From positions 1 through 21,233 of IMG/VR virus record IMGVR_UViG_3300027747_001184: a stretch of 21,233 bases of DNA; one strand, given 5' to 3'. This document shows positions 11,987-18,443 of this stretch, piece after piece (position 1 is the stretch's first letter; each line of letters opens with the position of its first letter). The stretch comes from a virus. The notes under the pieces were generated by a model. The model worked only from the letters and a program-made list of their open reading frames with translations. It was not told the origin of the DNA and did not search any database. Both the position numbers and the translations under genes were made by a program.

Positions 11987-12103
11987 ATGTTTCCAAAATT
12001 CGATTTTCTTTTCAATCTTGGCCTTGTGGCTTGCCTTGCTTATCTTGGCCTTGTAATCGGTAATGCTTTATTTCACTTTGCAATCATTCTATTAGGACTA
12101 TAA
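11987..12103 (+). CDS. Tiny single-span membrane protein (38 aa)
   Basis: ATG 11987, with AAAGGGG six bases upstream and stop TAA at 12101. MFPKFDFLFN is followed by a hydrophobic stretch from about residue 11 to 38 (LGLVACLAYLGLVIG, then LFHFAIILLGL) long enough to cross the membrane once. It ends two bases before the next ATG. It could alter the host membrane, act as a small holin-like protein or block superinfection; nothing in the sequence decides between these. Confidence 0.6.
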   Translation: MFPKFDFLFNLGLVACLAYLGLVIGNALFHFAIILLGL

Positions 12104-12105
12104 AA

Positions 12106-12582
12106 ATGGAAAACAACGATCTAGCTTCACTCATTAAAAAAACGGGTTTTGCGTCACTTTATGACAATAAATCTAGTTACGCAAAAAATAACGCGCAATT
12201 AAACCTAGAGGGGCGCAACCACTTCGCAACTGATGGCGCACTTCGATTTTTTGGCGCGCGTATCAATAGCGCGCATCCGATAGAAAGCGGGTTATTGTTT
12301 TACATCATAGAGTCATCATTCTTAGATTATGCAAAGACTAGGCGCGGGTTTCGGTTTCATTTATTTGATATTTTCGGGGAAGAGGTCGGAAAGCAAGAAT
12401 TAAGCGAGGCCGTAAAAACAACCGATCAAGCGCGCAAGGCCATGTATAAATTCCTAAATAATTTTGACCTTCCTAAGCATTACGCGCAGAAATTGGAGAG
12501 CATAGCGCGCCAATCAGAGCGCAAAGCAAGCGAGGCGCGAGCATTACGCGCAGAGCTAACAGAAAGCGAGGCCGTAGCATGA
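12106..12582 (+). CDS. Hypothetical early protein (158 aa)
   Basis: ATG 12106 with AGGA about nine bases upstream. It is the longest gene of the early block. Visible blocks are NHFATDGALRFFGARINSAH, LFYIIESSFLDYAKTRRGFR, FHLFDIFGEEVG and a helical, charged C-terminus with Arg/Ala/Glu repeats that may be a coiled coil (about 125-158). No catalytic motif is seen. I do not recognise the family. GC-rich codons and frequent GCGC words mark it off from the more A/T-rich genes after 13900. It ends in an ATGA overlap with the next gene. Confidence 0.75.
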   Translation: MENNDLASLIKKTGFASLYDNKSSYAKNNAQLNLEGRNHFATDGALRFFGARINSAHPIESGLLFYIIESSFLDYAKTRRGFRFHLFDIFGEEVGKQELSEAVKTTDQARKAMYKFLNNFDLPKHYAQKLESIARQSERKASEARALRAELTESEAVA

Positions 12583-12836
12583 AATTCGATTATTACCAAT
12601 ACGAGATAAGCGCGCATTTTGTAAGCGCAATTTTTAACGGGGACTATTCAGGCCTCATAGATAGCGATATAAAAGAACTTGATCTATTTATGGACAATTT
12701 ACCCGTAGATAACGGGCATTTTGACCTAGTAGATTATGACGGGGAAACCTTTTTTTCCCGTTGTGAGATTAGCGGGTTATATAGTGAATGTTTAAAAATT
12801 AGGCTTTATTTTCCACTAAGCGAGGCCACCGCATGA
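12579..12836 (+). CDS. Small acidic phage protein (85 aa), INGDYSGL type
   Basis: ATG 12579 in a 4-base overlap with the previous stop; GCGAGG lies seven bases upstream. YEISAHFVSAIFNGDYSGLI, DSDIKELDLFMDNLP, HFDLVDY and FSRCEISGLYSECLKIRLYF are recognisable blocks. The pattern YEIS-H---A--NGDY-GL, then a helix, then S-CE--GL---C--I is one I recall from a widespread small phage family of unknown function. Acidic and soluble. Co-translated with both neighbours. Confidence 0.8.
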   Translation: MKFDYYQYEISAHFVSAIFNGDYSGLIDSDIKELDLFMDNLPVDNGHFDLVDYDGETFFSRCEISGLYSECLKIRLYFPLSEATA

Positions 12837-13063
12837 AAACTAGATCAACCGAATTTTATTCAGACGCTTACGCTTATGCCGTAGGTTATCGAGATGGGCG
12901 CAATTATTCCCCTTGTGAATTTCCCGATATTTACCTATTTTCAGATCACCATCAAAAATTATATTGTGATGGAGTGCAGCAAGGACAACGGGATTATGAG
13001 CGATACGACCACCACAACGCAACACCCGCATACGCGCCAATTCAAAGTGGGGTGAGTGCATGA
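12833..13063 (+). CDS. Small hypothetical protein (76 aa), aromatic-rich
   Basis: ATG 12833 in a 4-base overlap with the previous stop; GCGAGG lies seven bases upstream. Blocks are AYAYAVGYRDGRNYSPCEFP, LYCDGVQQGQRDYERYDHHN. The repeated Y-DG pattern (GYRDGRN and CDGVQQGQRDY) is typical of a small phage protein seen in several early regions, function unknown. Tyr and Asp are abundant. The stop overlaps the following ATG by 4 bases. Confidence 0.75.
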   Translation: MKTRSTEFYSDAYAYAVGYRDGRNYSPCEFPDIYLFSDHHQKLYCDGVQQGQRDYERYDHHNATPAYAPIQSGVSA

Positions 13064-13239
13064 CCTACTATCTATACCGCAACACTACCCAAAAAAGCGA
13101 GGTAATAGCGCAATTTTCAGACCATGAGAGCGCGCTCGAACTAATGGAACAACTAGCAACCCGCGAGGAAAACCCGCTTGTGACGGGTTATTCGGTGCGA
13201 GATTACGCGCTCAAAGTTTATGCAGATTTTGAAATATAA
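13060..13239 (+). CDS. Small hypothetical protein (59 aa)
   Basis: Starts at ATG 13060 inside the stop of the preceding gene (ATGA) and ends at TAA 13237. Sequence begins MTYYLYRNTTQKSEVIAQFS and continues with DHESALELMEQLATREENP and YSVRDYALKVYADFEI. The arrangement strand, strand, helix, strand matches a compact alpha/beta mini-domain. No known motif. I place it in the same translationally coupled string (12106-13239) because three successive genes share ATGA junctions. Confidence 0.75.
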   Translation: MTYYLYRNTTQKSEVIAQFSDHESALELMEQLATREENPLVTGYSVRDYALKVYADFEI

Positions 13240-13260
13240 CCACCAAGAACGAGGCCAAAA

Positions 13261-13470
13261 ATGACTAATACAGAAAAATTAGAAACAATCCTACGCCATG
13301 ATTTTATTGAATGGCAAACCATGAGTAAAGATCAAATCTTGGAATTATTAACCGAGAGTCATAGATTTTTTTTAGAGGCGATGCTAGGTATAGGAAACGG
13401 CCTATATCTAGACGATAGATTAGAAGAAATAAACATTCCCGAAACTTGGGAAAAAGCAATACAAGGATAA
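13261..13470 (+). CDS. Small hypothetical helical protein (69 aa)
   Basis: ATG 13261. The leader before it, AGAACGAGGCCAA, is repeated exactly before the gene at 13720 and supplies the GAGG ribosome site. The protein is predicted helical: EKLETILRHDFIEWQTM, DQILELLTESHRFFLEAMLG, LEEINIPETWEKAI. It is acidic. No family is recognised. It lies 21 bases after the preceding gene and 7 before the next. Confidence 0.75.
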   Translation: MTNTEKLETILRHDFIEWQTMSKDQILELLTESHRFFLEAMLGIGNGLYLDDRLEEINIPETWEKAIQG

Positions 13471-13477
13471 CCACAAA

Positions 13478-13723
13478 ATGACGCTAAACGAAATCAAAAG
13501 TGCAGTAGATCGAGGCCAAATTGTTAATTGGCAGAACTCGCTTTATGTAGTGATTAAGGACAATTTAGGCAAATACCTCATTAAGTGTTTACAAAATGAT
13601 GACTGTATTGGCCTCACTTGGTTAGATGGCACGACCTTAAACGGCAAACCCGAACACTTTTATATCAAAGGTGAACTACTGAAAGAATTACAAAAAAACC
13701 ACATAGAACGAGGCCAATTATGA
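13478..13723 (+). CDS. Conserved-looking small phage protein (81 aa)
   Basis: ATG 13478 with AAGGA about ten bases upstream. It contains EIKSAVDRGQIVNWQNSLYV, VIKDNLGKYLIKC and IGLTWLDGTTLNGKPEHFYI. The pattern EIK-AVD-G--V-W-NS-Y-VI-D--G-YLI-C, then IGLTW-DG-TLNGK---F is one I recall from numerous bacteriophages; function unknown, probably a small beta-barrel. It overlaps the next gene by 4 bases. Confidence 0.82.
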   Translation: MTLNEIKSAVDRGQIVNWQNSLYVVIKDNLGKYLIKCLQNDDCIGLTWLDGTTLNGKPEHFYIKGELLKELQKNHIERGQL

Positions 13724-13935
13724 AAACTAACACAATGCTAGAAATAGCAATCGAAGTCGCTTGGCAAGTTGGAGATACTTTGACCGATTTTCCAAGAGCA
13801 GAATCAAGATGGCGCATAGCTGATATTGCGCTAGATATTATCAACCGAGGCTTAATTACAGAGCATAGCGAAGATATTGATGAAATTATTGGAGCATATT
13901 TAACTGAAAGAGGAATCAAAAATGACAACATATAG
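13720..13935 (+). CDS. Small hypothetical acidic protein (71 aa)
   Basis: ATG 13720 in a 4-base overlap with the previous stop, preceded by the repeated AGAACGAGGCCAA leader. Predicted helical: MLEIAIEVAWQVGDTLTDFP, WRIADIALDIINRGLITEH, EIIGAYLTERGIKND. It has two Trp and is acidic. No known family. The next gene begins inside its last codons (14-base overlap). Confidence 0.75.
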   Translation: MKTNTMLEIAIEVAWQVGDTLTDFPRAESRWRIADIALDIINRGLITEHSEDIDEIIGAYLTERGIKNDNI

Positions 13936-14104
13936 AGTAGTTTTTGCTAGTTATTGCACCGAGATTGTCGAGGCCGAGAATGAACAGGATGCTATTGATT
14001 TAGCGAATGGACAGTTTAGTCCTGATTATGAATGGTGTATAGCTGATGTAAGTATTGATGATTCATTTAGCCCACTTGAATATAAGGAGAATGAAAATGC
14101 CTAA
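13922..14104 (+). CDS. Small acidic protein (60 aa), DpnD/PcfM-like pattern
   Basis: ATG 13922 with GAGG eight bases upstream. It reads YRVVFASYCTEIVEAENEQD, then AIDLANGQFSPDYEWCIADV and an acidic tail. The plan of two strands, EAENEQDAIDLA helix, strand resembles the short DpnD/PcfM-type proteins found in phages and mobile elements; the match is by eye. About 14 acidic against 2 basic residues give a net charge near -12. Similar plans are seen in the genes at 14591, 14787 and 15447, so these may be paralogues. Confidence 0.75.
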   Translation: MTTYRVVFASYCTEIVEAENEQDAIDLANGQFSPDYEWCIADVSIDDSFSPLEYKENENA

Positions 14105-14300
14105 ATATGCCATGTTGGATTTTGATCCAACAGATACACAAGACCAATTTGCCATTGTTTATAACAACCACGCAGACGGAAGCGGAGATTGTCACATTGA
14201 ATGGTTTGATACAGAAGATCAAAGATCAATACAGGTAGAAAAGGATATTAACAAGGAAATTGTATTTTTAATTAAATGGAAGGAAAGACAATATGCTTAA
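14097..14300 (+). CDS. Small hypothetical acidic protein (67 aa)
   Basis: I chose ATG 14097 because AAGGAG lies seven bases upstream; the ATG at 14091 would be too close to it, and longer readings run into the previous gene. It overlaps the previous gene by 8 bases. MPKYAMLDFDPTDTQDQFAI, VYNNHADGSGDCHIEWFDTE, then KDINKEIVFLIKWKERQYA. The first strand plus DGSG--HIEWFDTED looks like a beta-rich mini-domain. No known family. Confidence 0.72.
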   Translation: MPKYAMLDFDPTDTQDQFAIVYNNHADGSGDCHIEWFDTEDQRSIQVEKDINKEIVFLIKWKERQYA

Positions 14301-14604
14301 TTGGGAAGATCAACTAAACGCGTGGGAGGCCAAGTATCAACCTATGCAGAACCACATAGATCCGAAGGCCTATGACAAGTTTGAGACCTATGGGGAAGAG
14401 CTTGATTATGTCTTAAGCATAGCCAATACCGAACCCGCGCGCGTATGGACTCTGGTGGACGGGGATGATGGCAATTTGTATATCACAAGCGGGTATCACC
14501 TAGTAAACAGGGTTAATTACTTTATCACCAAAAACCCATGCGAATTTGAGTATGAAGAATACCCATATTTTATTTTTGAGGAGCAAGAAGATGAAACGAT
14601 TTAG
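14293..14604 (+). CDS. Conserved-looking small phage protein (103 aa)
   Basis: ATG 14293 with AAGGA about nine bases upstream; 8-base overlap with the previous gene. An acidic N-terminal half is followed by ARVWTLVDGDDGNLYITSGY then HLVNRVNYFITKNP. The phrase VWTL-DGD-GN-YI-SGYH-VNR--YFIT-NP is one I recall from a common phage family of unknown function. The C-terminus is very acidic (FEYEEYPYFIFEEQEDE). It overlaps the following start by 14 bases. Confidence 0.82.
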   Translation: MLNWEDQLNAWEAKYQPMQNHIDPKAYDKFETYGEELDYVLSIANTEPARVWTLVDGDDGNLYITSGYHLVNRVNYFITKNPCEFEYEEYPYFIFEEQEDETI

Positions 14605-14797
14605 AGCTTATGCCACGATTAGTTATGACTTGATTTGTGATTTTGAAATAGGGGAAGATGAAATAGACGAAGACTTTACCCCATTTCAATATGCACGGGA
14701 TTATTTAAATGGCGATGATTTTACAGAAATACCTGATTCAGGTGATTGGAATGTTTACGAAGTAGAAGAAATAAAGGAGCAAGAAAATGAGCTATGA
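14591..14797 (+). CDS. Very acidic small protein (68 aa)
   Basis: ATG 14591 with GAGGAG seven bases upstream; a longer reading from 14546 lacks a ribosome site. Begins MKRFRAYATISYDLICDFEI and then GEDEIDEDF, QYARDYLNGDDFTEIPDSGD, YEVEEIKEQENE. I count 21 acidic and 5 basic residues, net about -16. The strand-strand-helix-strand plan resembles its neighbours at 13922 and 15447. Such charge is seen in DNA-mimic inhibitors, but also in many harmless small phage proteins. Confidence 0.75.
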   Translation: MKRFRAYATISYDLICDFEIGEDEIDEDFTPFQYARDYLNGDDFTEIPDSGDWNVYEVEEIKEQENEL

Positions 14798-14969
14798 CAC
14801 CGATTTTGAGAATGTTTACATGGTCGAATTTAAATCAGGCCGAACCATCTTTGTAGGTCAATTTACAGTTCAAGATGTTATTGAATATTGCGCTGATGAG
14901 CATGAGGATGAAGTTATCAAATCAATTTACGAAGAAGTTTATGTCGCGGGAGAAGATGATGAAGATTGA
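14787..14969 (+). CDS. Very acidic small protein (60 aa)
   Basis: ATG 14787 with AAGGAG seven bases upstream; overlaps the previous gene by 11 bases. MSYDTDFENVYMVEFKSGRT, IFVGQFTVQDVIEYCADEHE, then YEEVYVAGEDDED. 18 acidic and 3 basic residues, net about -15. The plan strand, strand, helix, strand matches the other acidic genes of this block. No catalytic motif. Confidence 0.75.
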   Translation: MSYDTDFENVYMVEFKSGRTIFVGQFTVQDVIEYCADEHEDEVIKSIYEEVYVAGEDDED

Positions 14970-15147
14970 AATGACAATAGATCAATACAACAAAATACGC
15001 AGATTGTCGGATTTTGCTGATTGGTATCTTGATGACCATATACCAAGTTCAGATTTTTACGCAGAGCAATACGAGTCCGATAAAGAAGAAATATTACAGG
15101 CTCAAGAAGTATTCCAAGAAATTGATGCACGTTTACAGTTTTCTTAG
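14959..15147 (+). CDS. Small hypothetical protein (62 aa)
   Basis: ATG 14959 is the best start: GGGAG lies six bases upstream. ATG 14956 and ATG 14971 are alternatives. It reads MKIEMTIDQYNKIRRLSDFA, DWYLDDHIPSSDFYAEQYES, then a helix with EEILQAQEVFQEIDARLQF. Helical and acidic, no recognised family. It overlaps the previous gene by 11 bases; its TAG stop forms part of the strong AGGAGG site of the next gene. Confidence 0.7.
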   Translation: MKIEMTIDQYNKIRRLSDFADWYLDDHIPSSDFYAEQYESDKEEILQAQEVFQEIDARLQFS

Positions 15148-15156
15148 GAGGAAATA

Positions 15157-15450
15157 ATGAAAACAATGATTGAAGTAGATATTCCCGAAGGTAAAACAGT
15201 ATCAGAGGCCATTGATGCAGTAGAGAAATGCTTTGATCCTGATTGGATGGCTAGTTGGTGGCATATATCAGATGTCCACAGTTGCGCTAATGGGTTTGAG
15301 GACGATGATGCTGATGATATTACCGATCAAGAGGCTCAAGAAGTTTTACGGCTAATGAAAAAGTATCACGATTCAGAGGTGGGCATTTGTTGGGATGTTA
15401 TCAATACATGGATTGAGCATATTAAAAATCAACGAAAGGTGAAATTATGA
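15157..15450 (+). CDS. Conserved-looking small phage protein (97 aa)
   Basis: ATG 15157 with the strongest ribosome site of the block (AGGAGG, six bases upstream). Two parts can be seen: residues 1-45, IEVDIPEGKTVSEAIDAVEK and DPDWMASWWHISDVH; and 50-97, DDITDQEAQEVLRLMKKYHD then SEVGICWDVINTWIEHI. The second part (EA--VL-LM-K-HD---GI-WDVI--W) is a pattern I recall from many phage early proteins of unknown function. The two-part layout could be a fusion of two small domains. Overlaps the next start by 4 bases. Confidence 0.82.
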   Translation: MKTMIEVDIPEGKTVSEAIDAVEKCFDPDWMASWWHISDVHSCANGFEDDDADDITDQEAQEVLRLMKKYHDSEVGICWDVINTWIEHIKNQRKVKL

Positions 15451-15629
15451 AAATGAAAGGATATGCAGTAAGGCTTAACTTTTATGGCACAACGACTGTA
15501 TTTGTGACCGCACCTGACTATGATGAGGCCGAAGAGGTGGCCTTAGAAAATGCTGAAAATGGTGATTACAATCTACTTGAAATAGAGTTTGAGGTAGAAG
15601 GCTCAGAGTTAGACGATGATGAATCTTAA
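15447..15629 (+). CDS. Very acidic small protein (60 aa), DpnD/PcfM-like pattern
   Basis: ATG 15447 in a 4-base overlap with the previous stop, with AAGGTG upstream. GYAVRLNFYGTTTVFVTAPD, YDEAEEVALENAENGDYN, then LLEIEFEVEGSELDDDES. 17 acidic and 3 basic residues, net about -14. The strand-strand, EAEEVALENAE helix, strand arrangement resembles the 60-aa gene at 13922, suggesting a common origin. Function unknown. Confidence 0.75.
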   Translation: MKMKGYAVRLNFYGTTTVFVTAPDYDEAEEVALENAENGDYNLLEIEFEVEGSELDDDES

Positions 15630-15978
15630 AGAAGGGCGGGGAAAAGTCCCGATTAGAAATACCACTCAGCATGAGGCCACACCTTATCTATTAGTGGACT
15701 TTCCTACGCGAGAAGAGTTTGATGCACTCTATTCCAAGCATAAATCCCAAGAGTTAAAGGATAGATATTGGTCTATCCTTAACTTGAGGGCGCAAGGTAA
15801 AACTCTGGTGGACTCTGGTGATTCGTTTGGTCTAACGCGGGAGCGGGTTAGGCAAATTGAGGCCAGATTTCAAAGACTTATGGAAAAAAAATATACCACT
15901 CAGATCGAGGCTAATTTATCTATGTTATCCTCAAACCAGAACTTAGTAGAGCTTTTTTTAAAATCTGAGACATCTTAA
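15616..15978 (+). CDS. Sigma-factor region 4-like DNA-binding protein (120 aa)
   Basis: ATG 15616 (or 15619) lies inside the previous gene; the ribosome site is weak. The middle holds a clear sigma-70 region 4 helix-turn-helix: RYWSILNLRAQGKTLVDSGD at about 50-69 and SFGLTRERVRQIEARFQRLM at 70-89, with the RERVRQIEA recognition-helix signature of region 4.2. Regions 1-3 of a full sigma factor are absent. It could therefore be a stand-alone region-4 regulator, an anti-sigma-like competitor for the beta flap or -35 DNA, or a late-gene activator. It is the last gene of the early block, and its final 59 bases overlap the primase gene on the other strand. Confidence 0.85.
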   Translation: MMNLKEGRGKVPIRNTTQHEATPYLLVDFPTREEFDALYSKHKSQELKDRYWSILNLRAQGKTLVDSGDSFGLTRERVRQIEARFQRLMEKKYTTQIEANLSMLSSNQNLVELFLKSETS

Positions 15979-16756
15979 ATGTGCCATATAGCCTATGATC
16001 GTCATTGAAATCGTTCCCGATTGTTTCGGAGATCCAATAAGGTTTGCCTGTTTCTTTGGCAGACATCTCTCCGATACAGTTGGGGTCGTTATCGGCAATG
16101 ATGAACCCATTCCCAACTGTCCTTACTATGTTCTTCATGTTACTTGCGCTAAAGCAAACATAGATCGAATAGCGGATATTGCTGGCTTTCATACACTCCC
16201 TAACAGACAAGGCAGTCGCGTAACCCTCGCAAAATATCGGGATACCTTTTGCGTTCATGCAGAAGGATGCGCCTTTAGTAGTTTGACCATGCAAGAACTT
16301 CTTCTTCCCCTCATGATCGATGAGTTGCACTCCCATCAATCTGTTATCCACCCGCATGGGTATAACTAATATCTCTTTTCTATCGGGAGTATCCCAAACA
16401 TTCCCCATCTCATCTGGAAATCCTTTGGACGCTAAATAGGGATGTGTTCTCAACTCAGTTTGATGCAAGATCCAACCCGCTTTTCTTTGAGCGCGCTCAG
16501 TAAGGGCTTGGGTATTTCTCTTAGCCTCTACCATTCTTTTTTTAATGTCAGGACTATCCATGTTATAGCCTTCTGCAAACCAAGTGGCTGGCTTTTCCAT
16601 AGTTGCCCAATTCTGAACCCAACCTACATTACCCAAATACTTATACCGCCCGTTACTACTGCGCGGATGATCTTCTGTCGGAGTTGGAACCCATCTGTCT
16701 AATTGGACACCACTTATTATGAGGCCATGCGACCTAGCAAAATCTTCAAATATCAT
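15920..16756 (-). CDS. Toprim-domain DNA primase
   Basis: 278 aa, ATG 16756 with GGAGG four bases upstream; overlaps the HTH gene by 4 bases. The N-terminal 60 residues (LIISGVQLDRWVPTPTEDHP, then RYKYLGNVGWVQNW) look like the template- and zinc-associated domain of small phage primases, but the zinc cysteines are not obvious. From about 125 to 278: ILVIPMRVDNRLMGVQLIDH, IPIFCEGYATALSV with Glu177, and FIIADNDPN with Asp222 and Asp224. These are the Toprim Glu and DxD residues that hold catalytic metal. GNDFNDDH follows at about 247-254. It should make RNA primers at the fork; no helicase domain is fused, and the separate SF2 helicase lies upstream. Its 3-prime end overlaps a convergent gene. 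Confidence 0.85.
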   Translation of the reverse strand: MIFEDFARSHGLIISGVQLDRWVPTPTEDHPRSSNGRYKYLGNVGWVQNWATMEKPATWFAEGYNMDSPDIKKRMVEAKRNTQALTERAQRKAGWILHQTELRTHPYLASKGFPDEMGNVWDTPDRKEILVIPMRVDNRLMGVQLIDHEGKKKFLHGQTTKGASFCMNAKGIPIFCEGYATALSVRECMKASNIRYSIYVCFSASNMKNIVRTVGNGFIIADNDPNCIGEMSAKETGKPYWISETIGNDFNDDHRLYGTFKMSQILKKALLSSGLRIT

Positions 16757-16923
16757 TTGACCTCCAAAAAGTCGCTGGCTTTGATTCCTCGTTTTTCAAG
16801 GAATACTCTAATCTTTTCTAATGCACTTTTTTCACATTGATTCACTCTAGAACGGCTTATCCCTAACTGATCTGCTATTTCTTGTTGTGTCATTACGCGC
16901 TGATCTCTTGTTTGATTTGTCAT
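16753..16923 (-). CDS. Small sigma region 4-like HTH protein (56 aa)
   Basis: ATG 16923 with AGGAAGG about four bases upstream, overlapping the helicase stop by 4 bases; a reading from 16959 would lie within the helicase gene. MTQQEIADQLGISRSRVNQC (11-30) followed by EKSALEKIRVFLEKRGI is a helix-turn-helix of the sigma region 4 kind (T-QEIA--LGISRSRV-Q-EK-AL-K-R). The rest is too short for any other domain. It may bind promoter DNA or RNA polymerase. It is co-translated with the helicase and the primase. Confidence 0.8.
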   Translation of the reverse strand: MTNQTRDQRVMTQQEIADQLGISRSRVNQCEKSALEKIRVFLEKRGIKASDFLEVK

Positions 16924-18407
16924 GCTGCCTTCCTTGCCTTTTGTTTGCCTTTTACCCATGCAATATTTTTATGCTTAACCCAATTGATTGTTGTCAAAGA
17001 TGGAATACGCGGTACATGATCTAAACCTTTAGGCCAGACACCAAACTTCTCACGATACTTATGGCTTGCCCAATTGGAGTTGTAACTTTTTTGCTCTGCC
17101 ATGTGCAGTAACTCTGAATAGAATACTTGCTTCTCATTAGTATTAGACTTGCCCATCTCACCAAGCGCGATCAACTCACCAGCTACGGCTTCAATCTGCT
17201 TCTTAGGTTTAATGTAACCACAAGCATGGCATGTATCACTTCCCTTATGCCAGAGCGCGGTGCATACAGGACACTTCTGCTCTTTCTTTTCTTTTTCAGT
17301 AGGCTCTTTTTTAGTCTTTTCTTCTTTGTTGTGAAGATCTTGGACACCATCCGCATAGATCCGATCCCATTCATTTCTGAAACGAAGGTAATTACCTGAG
17401 TGATCTAGCCATAAAGCAAACTCTTTGCCCTCGCAAGGACGCATGACGCGCCCTAACTGCTGAATATGGGAAGATAAAGACTTACTAAATGGCCTAGCTG
17501 ATACCCCAACCATAACATCAGGAACATCAAACCCACGAGTGAGAATATCAGTAGCGATAAGACCATGTATATCTGTGTCAGGCTTGGAGAAGTCCTCGAT
17601 GGCAGCTTTCTTAAATTCATCATTGTCCTTATATGAAATAGATACAAAGTTATAACCTTTTTGAGCAAACTGATTTACTAAGTCTTGACCATGAGCTACT
17701 CCAGCACAAAACACAATCGTCTTACGTGGACCACCAAACACTTGGTTAGTTTTAAGTATCCATTCTTGGACAATATCCCCAGTGATCTGCATACCACGCT
17801 CTGTCACCTGGTCAGGACTCCACTCACCAGCAACCTTCTTTACCCCAGTCATGTCAATCTCTTTAGAGATAAAAACTTTAAGAGGTGTAAGCCATCTCTT
17901 GTCAACCAAAGCGCCCGTTGTAGAGGCGCAGATAACATTACTGTATATCTTGCCAAGACCTTTAGTAAAAGGGGTGGCAGTCAATCCAATGACTTTTAAC
18001 TTGGGGTTTTCTAGAATGATGTCAGTGATCTTTTTGCGGGTGATGTGACACTCATCCACAATTAACAGATCAATATCAGGAAACTTATTCCTACGCTCTA
18101 AGGTCTGCGCGGAGCATACCTGAATGCGCTCGGTGGTATCGTACTTCCAGTGATTGGCCTGATAAACCCCGTGCCTAATTTTATATTTGGATAGTCGCAT
18201 ACTGGTCTGATCTACCAACACAATGCGATCTAAAATCATAGATGATTTCTTGTAGTTATCTGAGGTAGCCTTCATCAATGAGATAGCTATTTCAGTCTTT
18301 CCAAATCCTGTTGGGGCATATAACAACTGCGCCCTATGTCCCGCTTTAAACCCATCCCTTAACGCATCAATGACCCATGATTGATGCTCGCGCAACTGTA
18401 ATTCCAT
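16920..18407 (-). CDS. SF2 DNA helicase with C-terminal zinc ribbon
   Basis: 495 aa. I chose ATG 18407 because AAGGAAG lies just upstream; a TTG seven codons earlier is less likely. Motif I YAPTGFGKTE at about 30-39, Walker B IVDECH at 116-121, motif III LTATPF at 142-147, motif V GLIATDILTRGFDVP, motif VI IQQLGRVMRP at 315-324. These are the motifs of RecG/UvsW/type III restriction-like SF2 enzymes. After the helicase core comes a zinc ribbon, with CPVC at 379-382 and CHAC at 393-396, then a C-terminal domain with SELLHMAEQKSYNSNWASHK. It probably unwinds or remodels replication or recombination intermediates. It stands between ParB-like, HTH and primase genes. Confidence 0.9.
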   Translation of the reverse strand: MELQLREHQSWVIDALRDGFKAGHRAQLLYAPTGFGKTEIAISLMKATSDNYKKSSMILDRIVLVDQTSMRLSKYKIRHGVYQANHWKYDTTERIQVCSAQTLERRNKFPDIDLLIVDECHITRKKITDIILENPKLKVIGLTATPFTKGLGKIYSNVICASTTGALVDKRWLTPLKVFISKEIDMTGVKKVAGEWSPDQVTERGMQITGDIVQEWILKTNQVFGGPRKTIVFCAGVAHGQDLVNQFAQKGYNFVSISYKDNDEFKKAAIEDFSKPDTDIHGLIATDILTRGFDVPDVMVGVSARPFSKSLSSHIQQLGRVMRPCEGKEFALWLDHSGNYLRFRNEWDRIYADGVQDLHNKEEKTKKEPTEKEKKEQKCPVCTALWHKGSDTCHACGYIKPKKQIEAVAGELIALGEMGKSNTNEKQVFYSELLHMAEQKSYNSNWASHKYREKFGVWPKGLDHVPRIPSLTTINWVKHKNIAWVKGKQKARKAA

Positions 18408-18443
18408 ATTCTTCCTTAACTTCCGCAAACCCTGCGGTGTGGG

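Noticed and set aside
16753-16959. Longer N-terminus for the small HTH protein (start at 16959).
   Set aside because: The ATG at 16923 has a good AGGAAGG site and the ATGA coupling with the helicase stop; the extension only re-reads helicase codons.
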